Shown: positions 38,403 through 47,491 of the stretch, piece after piece
How positions within the stretch are numbered: the stretch's first letter is position 1
Layout: each line of letters starts with the position of its first letter
DNA from: Planctomycetota bacterium
GTDB lineage: Bacteria > Planctomycetota > UBA1135 > GCA-002686595
Assembly: GCA_020853575.1 (NCBI GenBank)
Contig: JADYYP010000017.1
Location: 1 to 64,000, forward strand
Length of the DNA: 64,000 nucleotides
Direction: 5' to 3'
The notes under the pieces: model-generated
Seen by the model: the letters and a program-made list of their open reading frames with translations, nothing else
Told to the model about the DNA's origin: nothing
The model's database searches: none
Program-made: the position numbers and the translations under genes

Positions 38403-38816
38403 ATGGGACGCTTCAAAGACGCAGCCGCCGACGACGGGAGCGAGGGCAACATCGACATGTCGCCGATGATCGACTGCGTTTTCATCCTGCTGATCTTCTT
38501 CATCGTCACCACGACGTTCGTCGAGGAGACGGGCGTCGAGGTCGACAAGCCGCAAGCCGCGTCCGCGGTGCGCCTGGAGAAGACCAGCTTGCTCTTGGCG
38601 CTCACGGCGAAGGGCGAGGTGGTCTACGGCGGCCGCGAGATCGGGATCGCGGGCATCCAGCCGCTGGTCAAGCGCATGCTCCAGCAGGAGGAAATCCCGG
38701 TGATCGTCCAGGCCGACGCCGCGGCGCCCTCGGGGCTCCTGGTGCGCGCGATCGACGAGGCCAAGCTCGGTGGTGCCGTCAAGGTCAGCATCGCGAGCGC
38801 GAGACCGAGCAAGTGA
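38403..38816 (+). CDS. exbD: ExbD-like biopolymer transport protein
   Basis: About 137 residues, typical length. A short cytoplasmic start is followed by one membrane span with the proton-pathway Asp24 in 'DMSPMIDCVFILLIFFIV', then a periplasmic domain ('VPVIVQADAAAPSGLLVRAI'-like region). It forms the TonB motor with ExbB. The stop overlaps a possible GTG start of tonB. Confidence 0.93.
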   Translation: MGRFKDAAADDGSEGNIDMSPMIDCVFILLIFFIVTTTFVEETGVEVDKPQAASAVRLEKTSLLLALTAKGEVVYGGREIGIAGIQPLVKRMLQQEEIPVIVQADAAAPSGLLVRAIDEAKLGGAVKVSIASARPSK

Positions 38817-38827
38817 GCGGTCGGGCC

Positions 38828-39508
38828 ATGCGACACCATCGAGCCCGCTCGCTCCTGCGCTCCGCGGCGCGCTTCGCGGCAATCGTGCTGTGTTCGTTGG
38901 GCGCGACGCTCGCACTGTTCCTCGTTCTGCCTTTGATGGAGACGATCGCGCAAGCGCCGGACACGGATCTGATCCTGCAGAGCGTTGACACGGCCGACGT
39001 GCCGCCTCCTCCTGCTCCCCCGGAAGAGGTCGAGGACGAGGAGTCGGAGCCCGAGCCCGACGCGAAGCCGCCCGAGCTCGACGAGAGCGCTCCGCCGTTG
39101 GACCTGGCCCAGCTCGAGCTCGCGCTGAACCCGGGATCTGGCGGTGATTGGGGCGGCGCCGACTTCGCGGTCAAGCTGAACACGTTCGCCAGCACTGCCA
39201 AGCAGCAAGACGACATCGACGCGCTGTTCGCGCTGGCCGACCTCGATCAAGCGCCGCGCGCCGTGTTCCAGCCGAGCCCGATCGTCGACCGCGAGCTGCG
39301 CAAGAAGACTCCGGCGACGGTCTACGTGCTATTCGTCGTCGACCGCCAAGGACGCGTCGAGAACCCGCTGGTGCAGAAGTCCACGGACGCGTTGTTCGAG
39401 AAGCCCGCCCTGGCCGCAGTGAAGCAGTGGAAGTTCGAGCCAGGGAAGCGCAACGGCGAGGCCGTGCGCTTCCGCATGCGAGTCCCGATCACGTTCCCAC
39501 AAGGATGA
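38828..39508 (+). CDS. tonB: TonB energy transducer
   Basis: About 226 residues from ATG 38828; an in-frame GTG at 38813 would overlap the exbD stop by four bases and is a real alternative. One membrane anchor ('FAAIVLCSLGATLALFLVL') is followed by a proline/acid-rich periplasmic linker ('VPPPPAPPEEVEDEESEPEP') and a TonB C-terminal domain (~160-226: 'YVLFVVDRQGRVENPLV', 'ALAAVKQWKFEPGKRNG'). It contacts the receptor's TonB box and transmits the proton-motive force. The stop overlaps the next start (ATGA). Confidence 0.92.
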   Translation: MRHHRARSLLRSAARFAAIVLCSLGATLALFLVLPLMETIAQAPDTDLILQSVDTADVPPPPAPPEEVEDEESEPEPDAKPPELDESAPPLDLAQLELALNPGSGGDWGGADFAVKLNTFASTAKQQDDIDALFALADLDQAPRAVFQPSPIVDRELRKKTPATVYVLFVVDRQGRVENPLVQKSTDALFEKPALAAVKQWKFEPGKRNGEAVRFRMRVPITFPQG

Positions 39509-40959
39509 CATCGATGTCGACGCAGTTCCGATGGTGTGTATGCGCGATCGCGCTCTCCGCTTGCACGGCCACGCGCAATGAAGCGCTGGCCGGGGCCTCG
39601 CTCGGCTCCAGCCTGGAGCCGCGCGTGGCGGTCGCGTCGGTTGGCTCCGAGGAGCAGGGCGGCGTCGAGGCAGCGGATCTCTCGCTGTGGCACGACCCCG
39701 CTTTCCGCCGGCAATTCACGGCCAGCTACCTGGCCGAGACCGAAATCGAGCCGACGGTCACGCTTCCGGAGCGTGACGTGATGCAGAACGTGATGCAACG
39801 GCTCGCCACCGACAAGGTGGACGAGGCCATCGCGCTCTTGCAGAAGAGCCTCAATCCGGCGAGTAGCGCGGTATTCGACTTCACGCTCGCCAACTTGTAC
39901 TTCCAGCGCGAGCAACTCGAGCCGGCCGCGCGCTCGTACGAGGCGGCGGTCGAGAAGCACCCGAAGTTCCGGCGCGCCTGGAAGAACCTGGCGTTGATCC
40001 ACGTTCGACGCGGTGCATTCGAACCGGCGGCGCAGGCCTTGACCAAGGTCTTGGAACTCGGTGGGAGCGATGCGATCACGTTCGGGCTCTTGGGTTTCGC
40101 GCACTCGAATCTGGAGCAGCACCTCGCCGCGGAGTCGGCCTATCGGATGGCCTGTCTGCTCGATCCCGCGACCAAGGATTGGCAGATGGGACTGGCGCGC
40201 AGCCTGTTCAAGCAACGGCGCTATGCCGACGCCGCGGCACTGTGTGACGACATGTTGGCGGGTGATCCGCAACGCGCGGATCTGTGGCTGCTCCAGGCCA
40301 ACGCGTTCATCGGTTTGGGTCAACCCCAACGCGCGGCGCAGAACTTCGAGGTCGTCGACCGACTCGGAGGAGCGACCGCGGAGAGCCTGGAATCGCTGGG
40401 GGACATCTACGTCAACGAAGAGCTCTTCGATCTCGCGGTCGCTGCCTACGGTCGCGCGCTCGAGAAGCGTCCCGAGGCCCGTCCGTTGCGTGCGCTGCGC
40501 GCGGCGAAGGTGATGACCGCGCGAGGCGCGCTCGACGACGTGCGAGCCTTGATCGCGCGCATCGAGGTCGTCGCCGGAGCCACGCTGGACCCCGCGGATC
40601 GCAAGGACTTGCTCAAGCTGCGCGCGCGCATCGCGGTGGCCGAGGGTGGCAGCGAGGAAGAGGCCCGCGTGCTCGAGGAAATCGTCGCGCTCGATCCGCT
40701 CGATGGGGAAGCCCTGATCCTGCTGGGGCAGCACGCAGGTCGCATCGGCGATCACGGAAGGGCCGTGCTGTACTTCGAGCGCGCGGCGGGCCTCGAGGCC
40801 TTCGAAGCCGACGCGAAAGTGCGGCATGCACAGTTGCTCGTGGGCCTGGGGCGCTACGCGGAAGCCCTGCCTCTGCTGCGCCGAGCGCAAGAGCTCCAGC
40901 CGCGAGAGAACATCCAGCAGTACCTCGCGAAGATCGAGCGCGTCGCGCAGACCCGCTGA
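39505..40959 (+). CDS. TPR lipoprotein of the TonB/TtpC operon
   Basis: About 484 residues; ATG 39505 overlaps the tonB stop (ATG 39514 also possible). The signal ends in a lipobox ('IALSAC'). About nine tetratricopeptide-like helical repeats run from ~85 to the end ('AVFDFTLANLYFQREQLEPA', 'RAWKNLALIHVRRGAFEPA', 'ALILLGQHAGRIGDHGRA'). TPR proteins are the usual last gene of TtpC-type TonB loci. Inferred to be a periplasmic, lipid-anchored scaffold of the complex. A strong hairpin follows the stop. Confidence 0.88.
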   Translation: MTSMSTQFRWCVCAIALSACTATRNEALAGASLGSSLEPRVAVASVGSEEQGGVEAADLSLWHDPAFRRQFTASYLAETEIEPTVTLPERDVMQNVMQRLATDKVDEAIALLQKSLNPASSAVFDFTLANLYFQREQLEPAARSYEAAVEKHPKFRRAWKNLALIHVRRGAFEPAAQALTKVLELGGSDAITFGLLGFAHSNLEQHLAAESAYRMACLLDPATKDWQMGLARSLFKQRRYADAAALCDDMLAGDPQRADLWLLQANAFIGLGQPQRAAQNFEVVDRLGGATAESLESLGDIYVNEELFDLAVAAYGRALEKRPEARPLRALRAAKVMTARGALDDVRALIARIEVVAGATLDPADRKDLLKLRARIAVAEGGSEEEARVLEEIVALDPLDGEALILLGQHAGRIGDHGRAVLYFERAAGLEAFEADAKVRHAQLLVGLGRYAEALPLLRRAQELQPRENIQQYLAKIERVAQTR

Positions 40960-40978
40960 CGCCAACGCGCCGAGAACT

Positions 40979-41017
40979 CGCGAGCCGTCACGTTCCTCGT
41001 GGACGTGGCGGCTCGCG
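40979..41017 (+). terminator. Strong hairpin terminator ending the TonB operon
   Basis: Fourteen-base arms (40979-40992 and 41004-41017) pair with one G-T wobble and an 11-nt loop, 20 nt after the last operon stop. It is followed by CTCTTCGG. It may end the operon or attenuate transcription into the beta-helix protein gene at 41172. Confidence 0.65.
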
Positions 41018-41171
41018 CTCTTCGGACGGCGCGCGTTTCTCGAGGCTTCATGCGCGATTCGTTGGGCGTGCACACGTCGCCCCTACTTTCTGCGCGCACG
41101 GGAAGAGCACAGTTGCAGGAGGACGAGGACGCCTCCACCCGTGAATCGGAAGCCCCTTTGGAGAACAACAC

Positions 41172-43175
41172 GTGAAGCGATTCGTAAATGGAAGCGCGGC
41201 CTCGGTCGCGATCGCGGCCGCACTGATGACCTCGGCGCGCGCTCAGACCGACATTCCGGCTGGAGTGCACGCCACGTCCGAGCACTGGACGCTGGCTGGC
41301 TCGCCCTACCGCCTGAAAGGACAGGTTTACTTCGCGCCCGGCGCAACGCTGACCATCGACGCCGGCGTCGTGGTGGCGAGCATCCCGGGCGATCAAGGCA
41401 GTCTGGCGATCGCACGCGGCGCGATGATCATCGCCAGCGGCACGCAGGACCAGCCGATCATCTTCACCAGCACCAACGACGTGGCGACGTGGAGCGGCAC
41501 GACCGGCTCCGGCGCGACGCAGATCCCCGGCGACCACAAGACCGGTGCCTGGCGCGAAGCCATCAACGAGTGGGGCAACGTGACCCTGATGGGACGCGGC
41601 TACGTCGCCGAGAACGCAGTGGGCGGCAACACGCCGGTGCCCAGCCCGAGCAATGTCGCCGACATGGAAGGCCTGACCAATGGACCGTCGACCGATCGCT
41701 ACGGCGGTGGCGACGACAACGATGACAGCGGCACGCTCTCGTACGTTTCCCTGCGCTACGGCGGCAAGGTCGTCGGGCTCAACAACGAGCTCAACGGGCT
41801 CTCGCTGGGCGGCGTTGGGCGCGCCACGGACATCCACCACGTCGAGATCATGAACGGTGTCGACGACGGCATCGAGATCTGGGGTGGCGCGGTCAACTTG
41901 AAGTACGTCAGCATCTGGAACGTCGGCGACGACAGCTTCGACGTCGATCAAGGTTGGCGCGGCAAAGTCCAGTTCGGACTGATCGTGCAGGGCCACAGCG
42001 CCGATGCGGCCCAGGGCTCCGGCGTGGGGGACAACGCCTTCGAGACCGACGGCGCGGAGAACTCGGACTGGCAGCCCGTGACCACGTCGACGATCTACAA
42101 CTGCACGGTGATCGGACAGCCCGTGGACGGCGACCACGGCATGGCGTTCCGCGACAACGCCCGCATCCAGTACCGCAACTGCGTGTTCATGGACCTGGGT
42201 GAGCGCGTGGTCAGCTTCGACAACGTCGACGGCGACGGTGGCAGTGGCTACGGTTTCAACGGGACGCTCTCGTGGGCGAACACCTGGACCACGGCCTACA
42301 ACGCCGTTCCGGCGCACGCCAACGACTTCACGAGCGGCACGTTCGCGACGAACTACCCCGTGCAGTCCTCGGGGCGCCTGATCGAAGTGACCGACAGCGT
42401 GTTCTTCCGCAACCAACACGCAACCGCGTACACGGAAGCGAATGCCCGCGCCGTGTTCGACCCCGCGAACAACAACGTGCTGATCCCGGGATTCGACCCG
42501 TTGACCGCGCCGATCGTCTCGATCACGCGCGGGGCTCCCGTGGTCAAGGGCGGCAAGACTATCCTGCCCGTCACGTTCCTCGATCCGCGGCCGGCGAATC
42601 AGGCGCTGACGAGCGTGGCGAGCGCGCCGGCCGACGGCTTCTTCAGTCCGGCGAGCTACCGCGGTGCGTTCGCACCCTCGACGAGCGGGACCTGGCTCGG
42701 CGACTGGAGCGCTGCCGCGGCCTTCGGCTTCGTGTCGAGCGCCAATACAGCGTCCGCCTACTGCACCGCTGGCACGACGACCAACGGTTGCGTTCCGTCG
42801 ATCTCCGCCACGGGCTTCGCCTCGGGCAGCAAGGGCAGCGGCTTCACGATCCACGTCAGTGGCGTCGAGGCCCAGAAGCAGAGCCTGTTCTTCTACGGCA
42901 TCAACGGTCCGTTCGCCGGCGCTTGGGGCTCGAGCTTCCTGTGCGTCAAGGCCCCGACGCAGCGCACGCCCGCGATGAACACCGGTGGCACGGTTGGCCT
43001 GTGCGATGGCAGCGCGGCGCTCGATTGGAACCTGTACGTCGACACGCATCTCGGTGCCCTGGGCACGCCCTTCATCGGAGGCGAGACGGTCAACGCGCAG
43101 CTGTGGTTCCGCGATCCGCCGGCCCCGAAGACGACGAATTTGTCGAACGGGCTGCAGTTCACCGTCGCTCCGTGA
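41172..43175 (+). CDS. Secreted beta-helix-type protein with shared C-terminal domain
   Basis: About 667 residues from GTG 41172 with GGAGA eight bases upstream; signal peptide ending 'TSARAQTD'. The body matches a widespread family found in Bacteroidota and gammaproteobacteria, often beside TonB receptors: 'YRLKGQVYFAPGATLTIDAG', 'GSLAIARGAMIIASGTQDQP', 'YGGGDDNDDSGTLSYVSLRY', 'VGRATDIHHVEIMNGVDDGI', with strand-turn repeats of a parallel beta-helix. Residues 530-667 are the four-cysteine C-terminal domain, here with a divergent 'YCTAGTTTNGC' start. Position directly after the TonB/TtpC operon suggests a functional link. The actual activity is unknown. Confidence 0.87.
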   Translation: MKRFVNGSAASVAIAAALMTSARAQTDIPAGVHATSEHWTLAGSPYRLKGQVYFAPGATLTIDAGVVVASIPGDQGSLAIARGAMIIASGTQDQPIIFTSTNDVATWSGTTGSGATQIPGDHKTGAWREAINEWGNVTLMGRGYVAENAVGGNTPVPSPSNVADMEGLTNGPSTDRYGGGDDNDDSGTLSYVSLRYGGKVVGLNNELNGLSLGGVGRATDIHHVEIMNGVDDGIEIWGGAVNLKYVSIWNVGDDSFDVDQGWRGKVQFGLIVQGHSADAAQGSGVGDNAFETDGAENSDWQPVTTSTIYNCTVIGQPVDGDHGMAFRDNARIQYRNCVFMDLGERVVSFDNVDGDGGSGYGFNGTLSWANTWTTAYNAVPAHANDFTSGTFATNYPVQSSGRLIEVTDSVFFRNQHATAYTEANARAVFDPANNNVLIPGFDPLTAPIVSITRGAPVVKGGKTILPVTFLDPRPANQALTSVASAPADGFFSPASYRGAFAPSTSGTWLGDWSAAAAFGFVSSANTASAYCTAGTTTNGCVPSISATGFASGSKGSGFTIHVSGVEAQKQSLFFYGINGPFAGAWGSSFLCVKAPTQRTPAMNTGGTVGLCDGSAALDWNLYVDTHLGALGTPFIGGETVNAQLWFRDPPAPKTTNLSNGLQFTVAP

Positions 43176-43193
43176 GGACTGCTTGAACTCGAT

Positions 43194-43229
43194 GCCTCGC
43201 GCTCGCCGCGCTCGCGGTGGGCGCGAGGC
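43194..43229 (+). terminator. Hairpin terminator after the beta-helix protein gene
   Basis: GCCTCGCGC (43194-43202) and GCGCGAGGC (43221-43229) are exact complements, with a second perfect stem CCGCG/CGCGG inside the loop, followed by TTTCG. Located 19 nt after the stop. Confidence 0.65.
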
Positions 43230-43289
43230 TTTCGCACTGGACCTTGGTCAGAGGAGCTGAAAGCGCTCGGCGCTAGGGGTGTGAGTACG

Positions 43290-44561
43290 ATGACCACGAA
43301 CATTGGATTGGCACTGGTTCTCGTCGCGCTGTCGACGGGCCTGCGCGATTCGCGCAGTGACGCCGCACTGGAGCTCGACGGCGTGGCGAGCACGCAGCTC
43401 GCGGCGCAGCCGGCACCCAGACAGCTGGTCGACATGCCGCGGAGCGCGCAGAGCATCGCGCTGTTGGCGCTGGCGCAGCGCGCGGCGGGCGCTCTGCCGG
43501 CGGATCCGCACCTCAAGACCAAGGCCCGGCTGCAGGAGCTCGTCGCTCGAACGAATCTCGAGCTGGGTCGCATGCGCGCTGCCCACGAGTGCATCCAGAG
43601 CATCGGTGACTGGAGGCGCGGCGCGGCACTGGCGGAACTCGCGGCGCAATTGGCCGAGCAGGGTTGGTCGTCAGCAGACGTTCGGCCCTATGTCGAGGGC
43701 GCGCGCGGCGTGCTCGAGAGTTGGAGCGGCGCCGGCGCACAGGATTGGCACCAGGAGCGCATCCGCGCGGAGCTGGCGCGCGCGCACTTGCTGTTGGGTG
43801 AGCGCGACGCCGCGGCGCAGCTCAGCGTCGGAATCTCCGACGCCCAAATGGAGCAGTTGGTCGAGCTCTATGCGCGCGACCTGCAGCAGGACGAGCTCGC
43901 GCGCCGACTGCAAATCACGGACTCGATCGCGGTCGGCGGCGGGTTCGACGCCGTGCGCAACGAGCTGAGCTTCCTCGCCCAGCTGCACCGGCGCTTCTAC
44001 GCCGACCGCGAGCATCGCGAGGCCTTGGAAGCCAAGATCAAGGCCTCTTGGAGCAAGTTGCCGATGCCCCTGCGCATCGAGCTGCTGTTCGAACTCGCGC
44101 GGAACGCGCTCTCGAAGGGCGACAACGAGGAGGCACTGTCGTTGACCGACGATGCGCGCGGCTTGATCGATGCCGCCGGTTGGTCGGTCGACTTCCAAGT
44201 CCCGTTCGCGGCGCGGCTGGCCGCGCTGGTCGTCCAGAGCGGCGCCACCGAGCGCGGGTTCGCGATGCTCGCCGCCGCGAGGGATGCCTACGACGAGGGA
44301 CGCGCTGAAATCCTCGACATCGACCGCGCCGACGTGCTCTTGCCTCTGGCCGAGTCCTACGCGGAGAGCGGTGCGAGCGACGAAGCGCTGGCGATCTACG
44401 GGCGCGCGCTGCGCGAGGGTCGCGTGAACCCCAACGCGCGCCCGCGGGCCGAAGACCTGACCGCCCTGTGTTGCTCGCTCGCGCGGCACGACCTCGGCGT
44501 GAGCGAGGACTTGTGGTCCGAGCTGAACGCGATGTTCGAGGGCTTGGCGGCACCGTGGTGA
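43290..44561 (+). CDS. Exported alpha-helical (TPR-like) protein of unknown function
   Basis: About 423 residues. AGGGG at 43275-43279 favours ATG 43290 over the GTG at 43281. A hydrophobic start ('MTTNIGLALVLVALSTGL') may be a signal peptide. The rest is almost wholly helical with TPR-like spacing of small and aromatic residues ('KARLQELVARTNLELGRMRA', 'RADVLLPLAESYAESGASDE'), and no catalytic motif is seen. It lies 60 nt beyond the hairpin terminator, so it is probably its own unit. Role unknown. Confidence 0.72.
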   Translation: MTTNIGLALVLVALSTGLRDSRSDAALELDGVASTQLAAQPAPRQLVDMPRSAQSIALLALAQRAAGALPADPHLKTKARLQELVARTNLELGRMRAAHECIQSIGDWRRGAALAELAAQLAEQGWSSADVRPYVEGARGVLESWSGAGAQDWHQERIRAELARAHLLLGERDAAAQLSVGISDAQMEQLVELYARDLQQDELARRLQITDSIAVGGGFDAVRNELSFLAQLHRRFYADREHREALEAKIKASWSKLPMPLRIELLFELARNALSKGDNEEALSLTDDARGLIDAAGWSVDFQVPFAARLAALVVQSGATERGFAMLAAARDAYDEGRAEILDIDRADVLLPLAESYAESGASDEALAIYGRALREGRVNPNARPRAEDLTALCCSLARHDLGVSEDLWSELNAMFEGLAAPW

Positions 44562-44582
44562 GCGCGGCGCCGCCAGCCGAAC

Positions 44583-45311
44583 TCACTGGCTCGCGGTGAT
44601 GCCGAGCGAGACGAAGTCGATGTCACTGTCGTGGCCCGTGGCGCCTTGGTCACCGGCTTCGATGATGCGGAACCACATCAAGCTCAGGCCGAAGTGCTGA
44701 GTGGGGTCGAGGAAGTAGTTGACGCCGCCACCGATCACCGCGCTGACGCCACTCTCGTCGGCGCCGTAGTTCGAAGACACGCCCTCTCGGCCCAGGCCCG
44801 GCGGGGTGTAGCCTTCCTCGTAGTCGACGTCCTGCTGCCAGTAGGCGGCGCCAGTGAAGCCGAGGATCGCCGTGCTCGGCGCGATCGGCCACGCGGCCAT
44901 CGCGCACAGAAGCGTGCTCTTGTAGCCGACTTCGTCGTCGAACGGACTGCCGCCTTCGCCGACCGGGCCGCTGGCGCGCACGGAGCCGTGGTCGATGTAG
45001 CCCATCAACACGCCGTAGTTGGGCGTCCAGCGATACCCGGTGAAGAGCGAGAACGCGGTGTCCGTGTCGTCGACCTCCGCGCCGGGTAGGCCGTCGAGCT
45101 CGTAGTCGTGGAAGGTCGACTGCCCGAGACCCAGGCCGCCGAAGAAGCCGATGCCCGGGCTGGCCGCGAGTGGTGCCGGTGTGCGCGGCATTGCGAAACC
45201 CGGTTCCGTGGCGAAGGAGACGGCGCGCGGTTCGGTCGCCGCGCAGGCGGCGGAGAGTGCGAGTGCGAGCGAACCGGCGGCGCGCACACAGTGGGGAGTC
45301 AGGCTGCTCAT
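44583..45311 (-). CDS. Small outer-membrane beta-barrel protein
   Basis: About 242 residues from ATG 45311, with AAAGG seven bases upstream. The signal has a possible lipobox ('LSAAC'). Alternating strand-turn segments with glycine and aromatic residues ('GIGFFGGLGLGQSTFHDYEL', 'FSLFTGYRWTPNYGVLMGY', 'GVNYFLDPTQHFGLSLMWF') fit an eight-stranded OmpA/OmpW-like barrel. There is no peptidoglycan-binding domain. It is 73 bp downstream of an ECF sigma factor gene on the same strand, so it may be part of its regulon or operon. Confidence 0.75.
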   Translation of the reverse strand: MSSLTPHCVRAAGSLALALSAACAATEPRAVSFATEPGFAMPRTPAPLAASPGIGFFGGLGLGQSTFHDYELDGLPGAEVDDTDTAFSLFTGYRWTPNYGVLMGYIDHGSVRASGPVGEGGSPFDDEVGYKSTLLCAMAAWPIAPSTAILGFTGAAYWQQDVDYEEGYTPPGLGREGVSSNYGADESGVSAVIGGGVNYFLDPTQHFGLSLMWFRIIEAGDQGATGHDSDIDFVSLGITASQ

Positions 45312-45384
45312 GGTTGGACCTTTCTGCGCCGAGAAAGGCCGGGCGAGCGCCCGCGCAACAGCGATTTCGGAAAGTCGCGCGGGA

Positions 45385-45957
45385 TCAGGGCCGCGGGTCG
45401 AGCTCGTCCTTCAGCCAGGCCTGCGCCGTGGCCCAGGCGCGCTCGACACTGCGCGTGGACATGTCCAGGGCCTCGGCGATCTCGGCGGTGGTCGCTCCAG
45501 CGAAGAAGCGCATCTCGATCACGCGCACGAGCTCGGGGTCGAGCTCGCCCAGCTTGGCCAGCGCTTCCTCGAGCTCGAGTAGCGGACCGCCGCGCTCTTC
45601 GAACAACTCCAGCAAGTCCTCGTACGGCCGGCGCTCCAACGCGCCGCCGCGCTTCTCCGCATCGCGGCGGCGCGCGTGGTCGATCAGGACTCGCCGCATG
45701 GCTTGAGCAGCGGCGCCAAGGAAGTGCGCCCTGTTGCGCGGGGTCGCGAGGTCGCCCTGCAAGCGCAGCCAAGCCTCGTTGACCAACGCCGTCGCTTGCA
45801 GCGTGTGCTGGCGCCGCTCCTGCGCCATGCAACTGCGCGCGAGTCCGTGCAATTCGTCGTACAGCAATGCGAGTAGCTCATTGGACGCCGATGCGTCTCC
45901 ATCGGCGAGCCTGTGGAGCAACTGCGTGGCCTGGCGAGTTTCGGGGAGCTTCGACAT
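45385..45957 (-). CDS. ECF-family RNA polymerase sigma factor (TIGR02999-like)
   Basis: About 190 residues. Region 2 is seen in 'ATALVNEAWLRLQ' and 'NRAHFLGAAAQAMRRVLID', and region 4 in 'MRFFAGATTAEIAEALDMS' with 'RSVERAWATAQAWLK'. The 'LYDELHGLAR' start and 'DHARRRDAEKRGG' segment are typical of the planctomycete/acidobacterial TIGR02999 group, which usually lacks an anti-sigma factor and is often linked to Ser/Thr kinases. None of these is adjacent here; the small barrel gene is its nearest partner. Confidence 0.9.
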   Translation of the reverse strand: MSKLPETRQATQLLHRLADGDASASNELLALLYDELHGLARSCMAQERRQHTLQATALVNEAWLRLQGDLATPRNRAHFLGAAAQAMRRVLIDHARRRDAEKRGGALERRPYEDLLELFEERGGPLLELEEALAKLGELDPELVRVIEMRFFAGATTAEIAEALDMSTRSVERAWATAQAWLKDELDPRP

Positions 45958-46051
45958 CTTGCGCGCGCCTCACTTTACGCGCGGCGCGCCGCGTCGACAG
46001 TCTCCAATCGAGCTCGCACGCGGGCCGGCGAGAGCGCGGGTGAACTCTTCG

Positions 46052-47407
46052 TCATCCTCGCCGCTCGTCGGGTCGGTGGGCATCGCGCCCGGCGGCATCG
46101 CGCGGCGCGCCCTCGTCCTTGAAGGGATTGCGCTCGGGCGCGATGTCGTGGCCGAGCCCACCCAGCAGGCGCTGCAAGAGCAGATTGGCGACGGGCACGC
46201 GGTGGCGGATCCACAGATGCAGCGGTACCGGCTTCGCGCCCAGGCGCGCCTTGGGCTCGAGCGCGGTGCGGCCGAAGGAGATGCGCGAGCAGCCGAGCTC
46301 GAGCGCATCAGCGACGACGCACTGCAGCAACCGGAAGTACAGCGGGAGCGTCGCGTTGGCCTCGCGGTCGAAGCCCATGAAATAGCCGACTGCCGTCGAG
46401 CGGTCCTTCAACGTGGTCACGAAGCCCAGGCGCGTTTCACCGCGGCGGATCGTCGTGCAGCGGAAGTCGCCACCCAACGCCCGGCCCAGCGCGGGAACGT
46501 ATTCGGGCGTGATCGAGACGGGCCGCACCGCCGCGCGTTGTTGCACGCTCGCGTACAGTCGGTGCAGATGCTGCGCTTCCGCGTGCAGGTCGCTGGCGCG
46601 CTCGACACTGCAGCCGGCGGCCTCGATCTGCTTGATGGTGTGTCGCACTGCCTTGCGGTACTTGGTCGAGAGGCCCGCGAGATAGTCGTCGAACGTGCGC
46701 CAACGCGGGTCGAGCTCGAGCACCATGTCGGGCTCGGTCTCGAGCTCACGGAAGCTCAGCGGGGCGAGCGCGCTGGCCGCGGCGCTCTCCGCGGCGTCGA
46801 GGTCCTTGACGAGCACGATGTCGGTGTTGCCGGCGAGGCGCTCCGCGCGCCGCATCCGGTACAGCGCCTCGGCCACTGCCGGCCACGCCGTGGCGGGGTC
46901 GACACCGTCGGCGAACGCCACGCCGTGCTGGCCCCACGCGAGCAAGTTGCCGCACACGAGCACGCGCGCCTCGATGCGGCGCACCGCGGCGGCCTGCAGT
47001 CGGGCGCGGGCGGCGCGCACGACCTCGGCGACCTTGCGCGAGGGCTTGCAGGTCGTGTCGGCCTCGCGCGGCGTCCGGACCGCGTCGGCGATCCGCTCGC
47101 CGTGAACGTGCACGATTTGTGCTGCCACCGCGGCCACGGGGCCGCCGTCGGATTCGATCAGCGCGTAGCGCGGCGCGAGGTTGTCGGGGAGCGCGGACTC
47201 GAGCGCGCGCAGGTACTTGCGCCCCAGGAACACCGAGGTCCCGGCGGCGATCGCATCCCAGCGGGCGGCATCCAGCAGCTCGATGCGGTCGGCCAACGCG
47301 AAGCGCATCCCGGTGGCGGTGTGACGCAAGCGGTGCTCACGCGCGAGGCGCGCGAGTTGGCCGCGGTGGTTCTCGACGCTCTTGGGGGCGGAGGGGCGTT
47401 GCGCCAT
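46052..47407 (-). CDS. GNAT/FemAB-like acetyltransferase family protein
   Basis: About 451 residues. Two GNAT-like halves can be traced: an N-terminal one ('GGPVAAVAAQIVHVHGERIA') and a C-terminal one with 'YRKAVRHTIKQIEAAGCSVE' and 'GFVTTLKDRSTAVGYFMGFD', 'LYFRLLQCVVADALELGCSR', a pattern of the BioF2-like/Acetyltransf_6 family near the FemAB peptidyltransferases. The acceptor is unknown. A second Met (residue 34) is an alternative start. It sits in a minus-strand run between the aldo-keto reductase (84-bp gap) and the ECF sigma factor (94-bp gap). Confidence 0.72.
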   Translation of the reverse strand: MAQRPSAPKSVENHRGQLARLAREHRLRHTATGMRFALADRIELLDAARWDAIAAGTSVFLGRKYLRALESALPDNLAPRYALIESDGGPVAAVAAQIVHVHGERIADAVRTPREADTTCKPSRKVAEVVRAARARLQAAAVRRIEARVLVCGNLLAWGQHGVAFADGVDPATAWPAVAEALYRMRRAERLAGNTDIVLVKDLDAAESAAASALAPLSFRELETEPDMVLELDPRWRTFDDYLAGLSTKYRKAVRHTIKQIEAAGCSVERASDLHAEAQHLHRLYASVQQRAAVRPVSITPEYVPALGRALGGDFRCTTIRRGETRLGFVTTLKDRSTAVGYFMGFDREANATLPLYFRLLQCVVADALELGCSRISFGRTALEPKARLGAKPVPLHLWIRHRVPVANLLLQRLLGGLGHDIAPERNPFKDEGAPRDAAGRDAHRPDERRG

Positions 47408-47491
47408 TGAGTCGGGGGAAGCTCGTCGGTCCTTCGGAACGGGCTGAAGCGCCGGGGCAGCGCCGTGGCTCGCGCTCGAGGCGCGCGCGGG

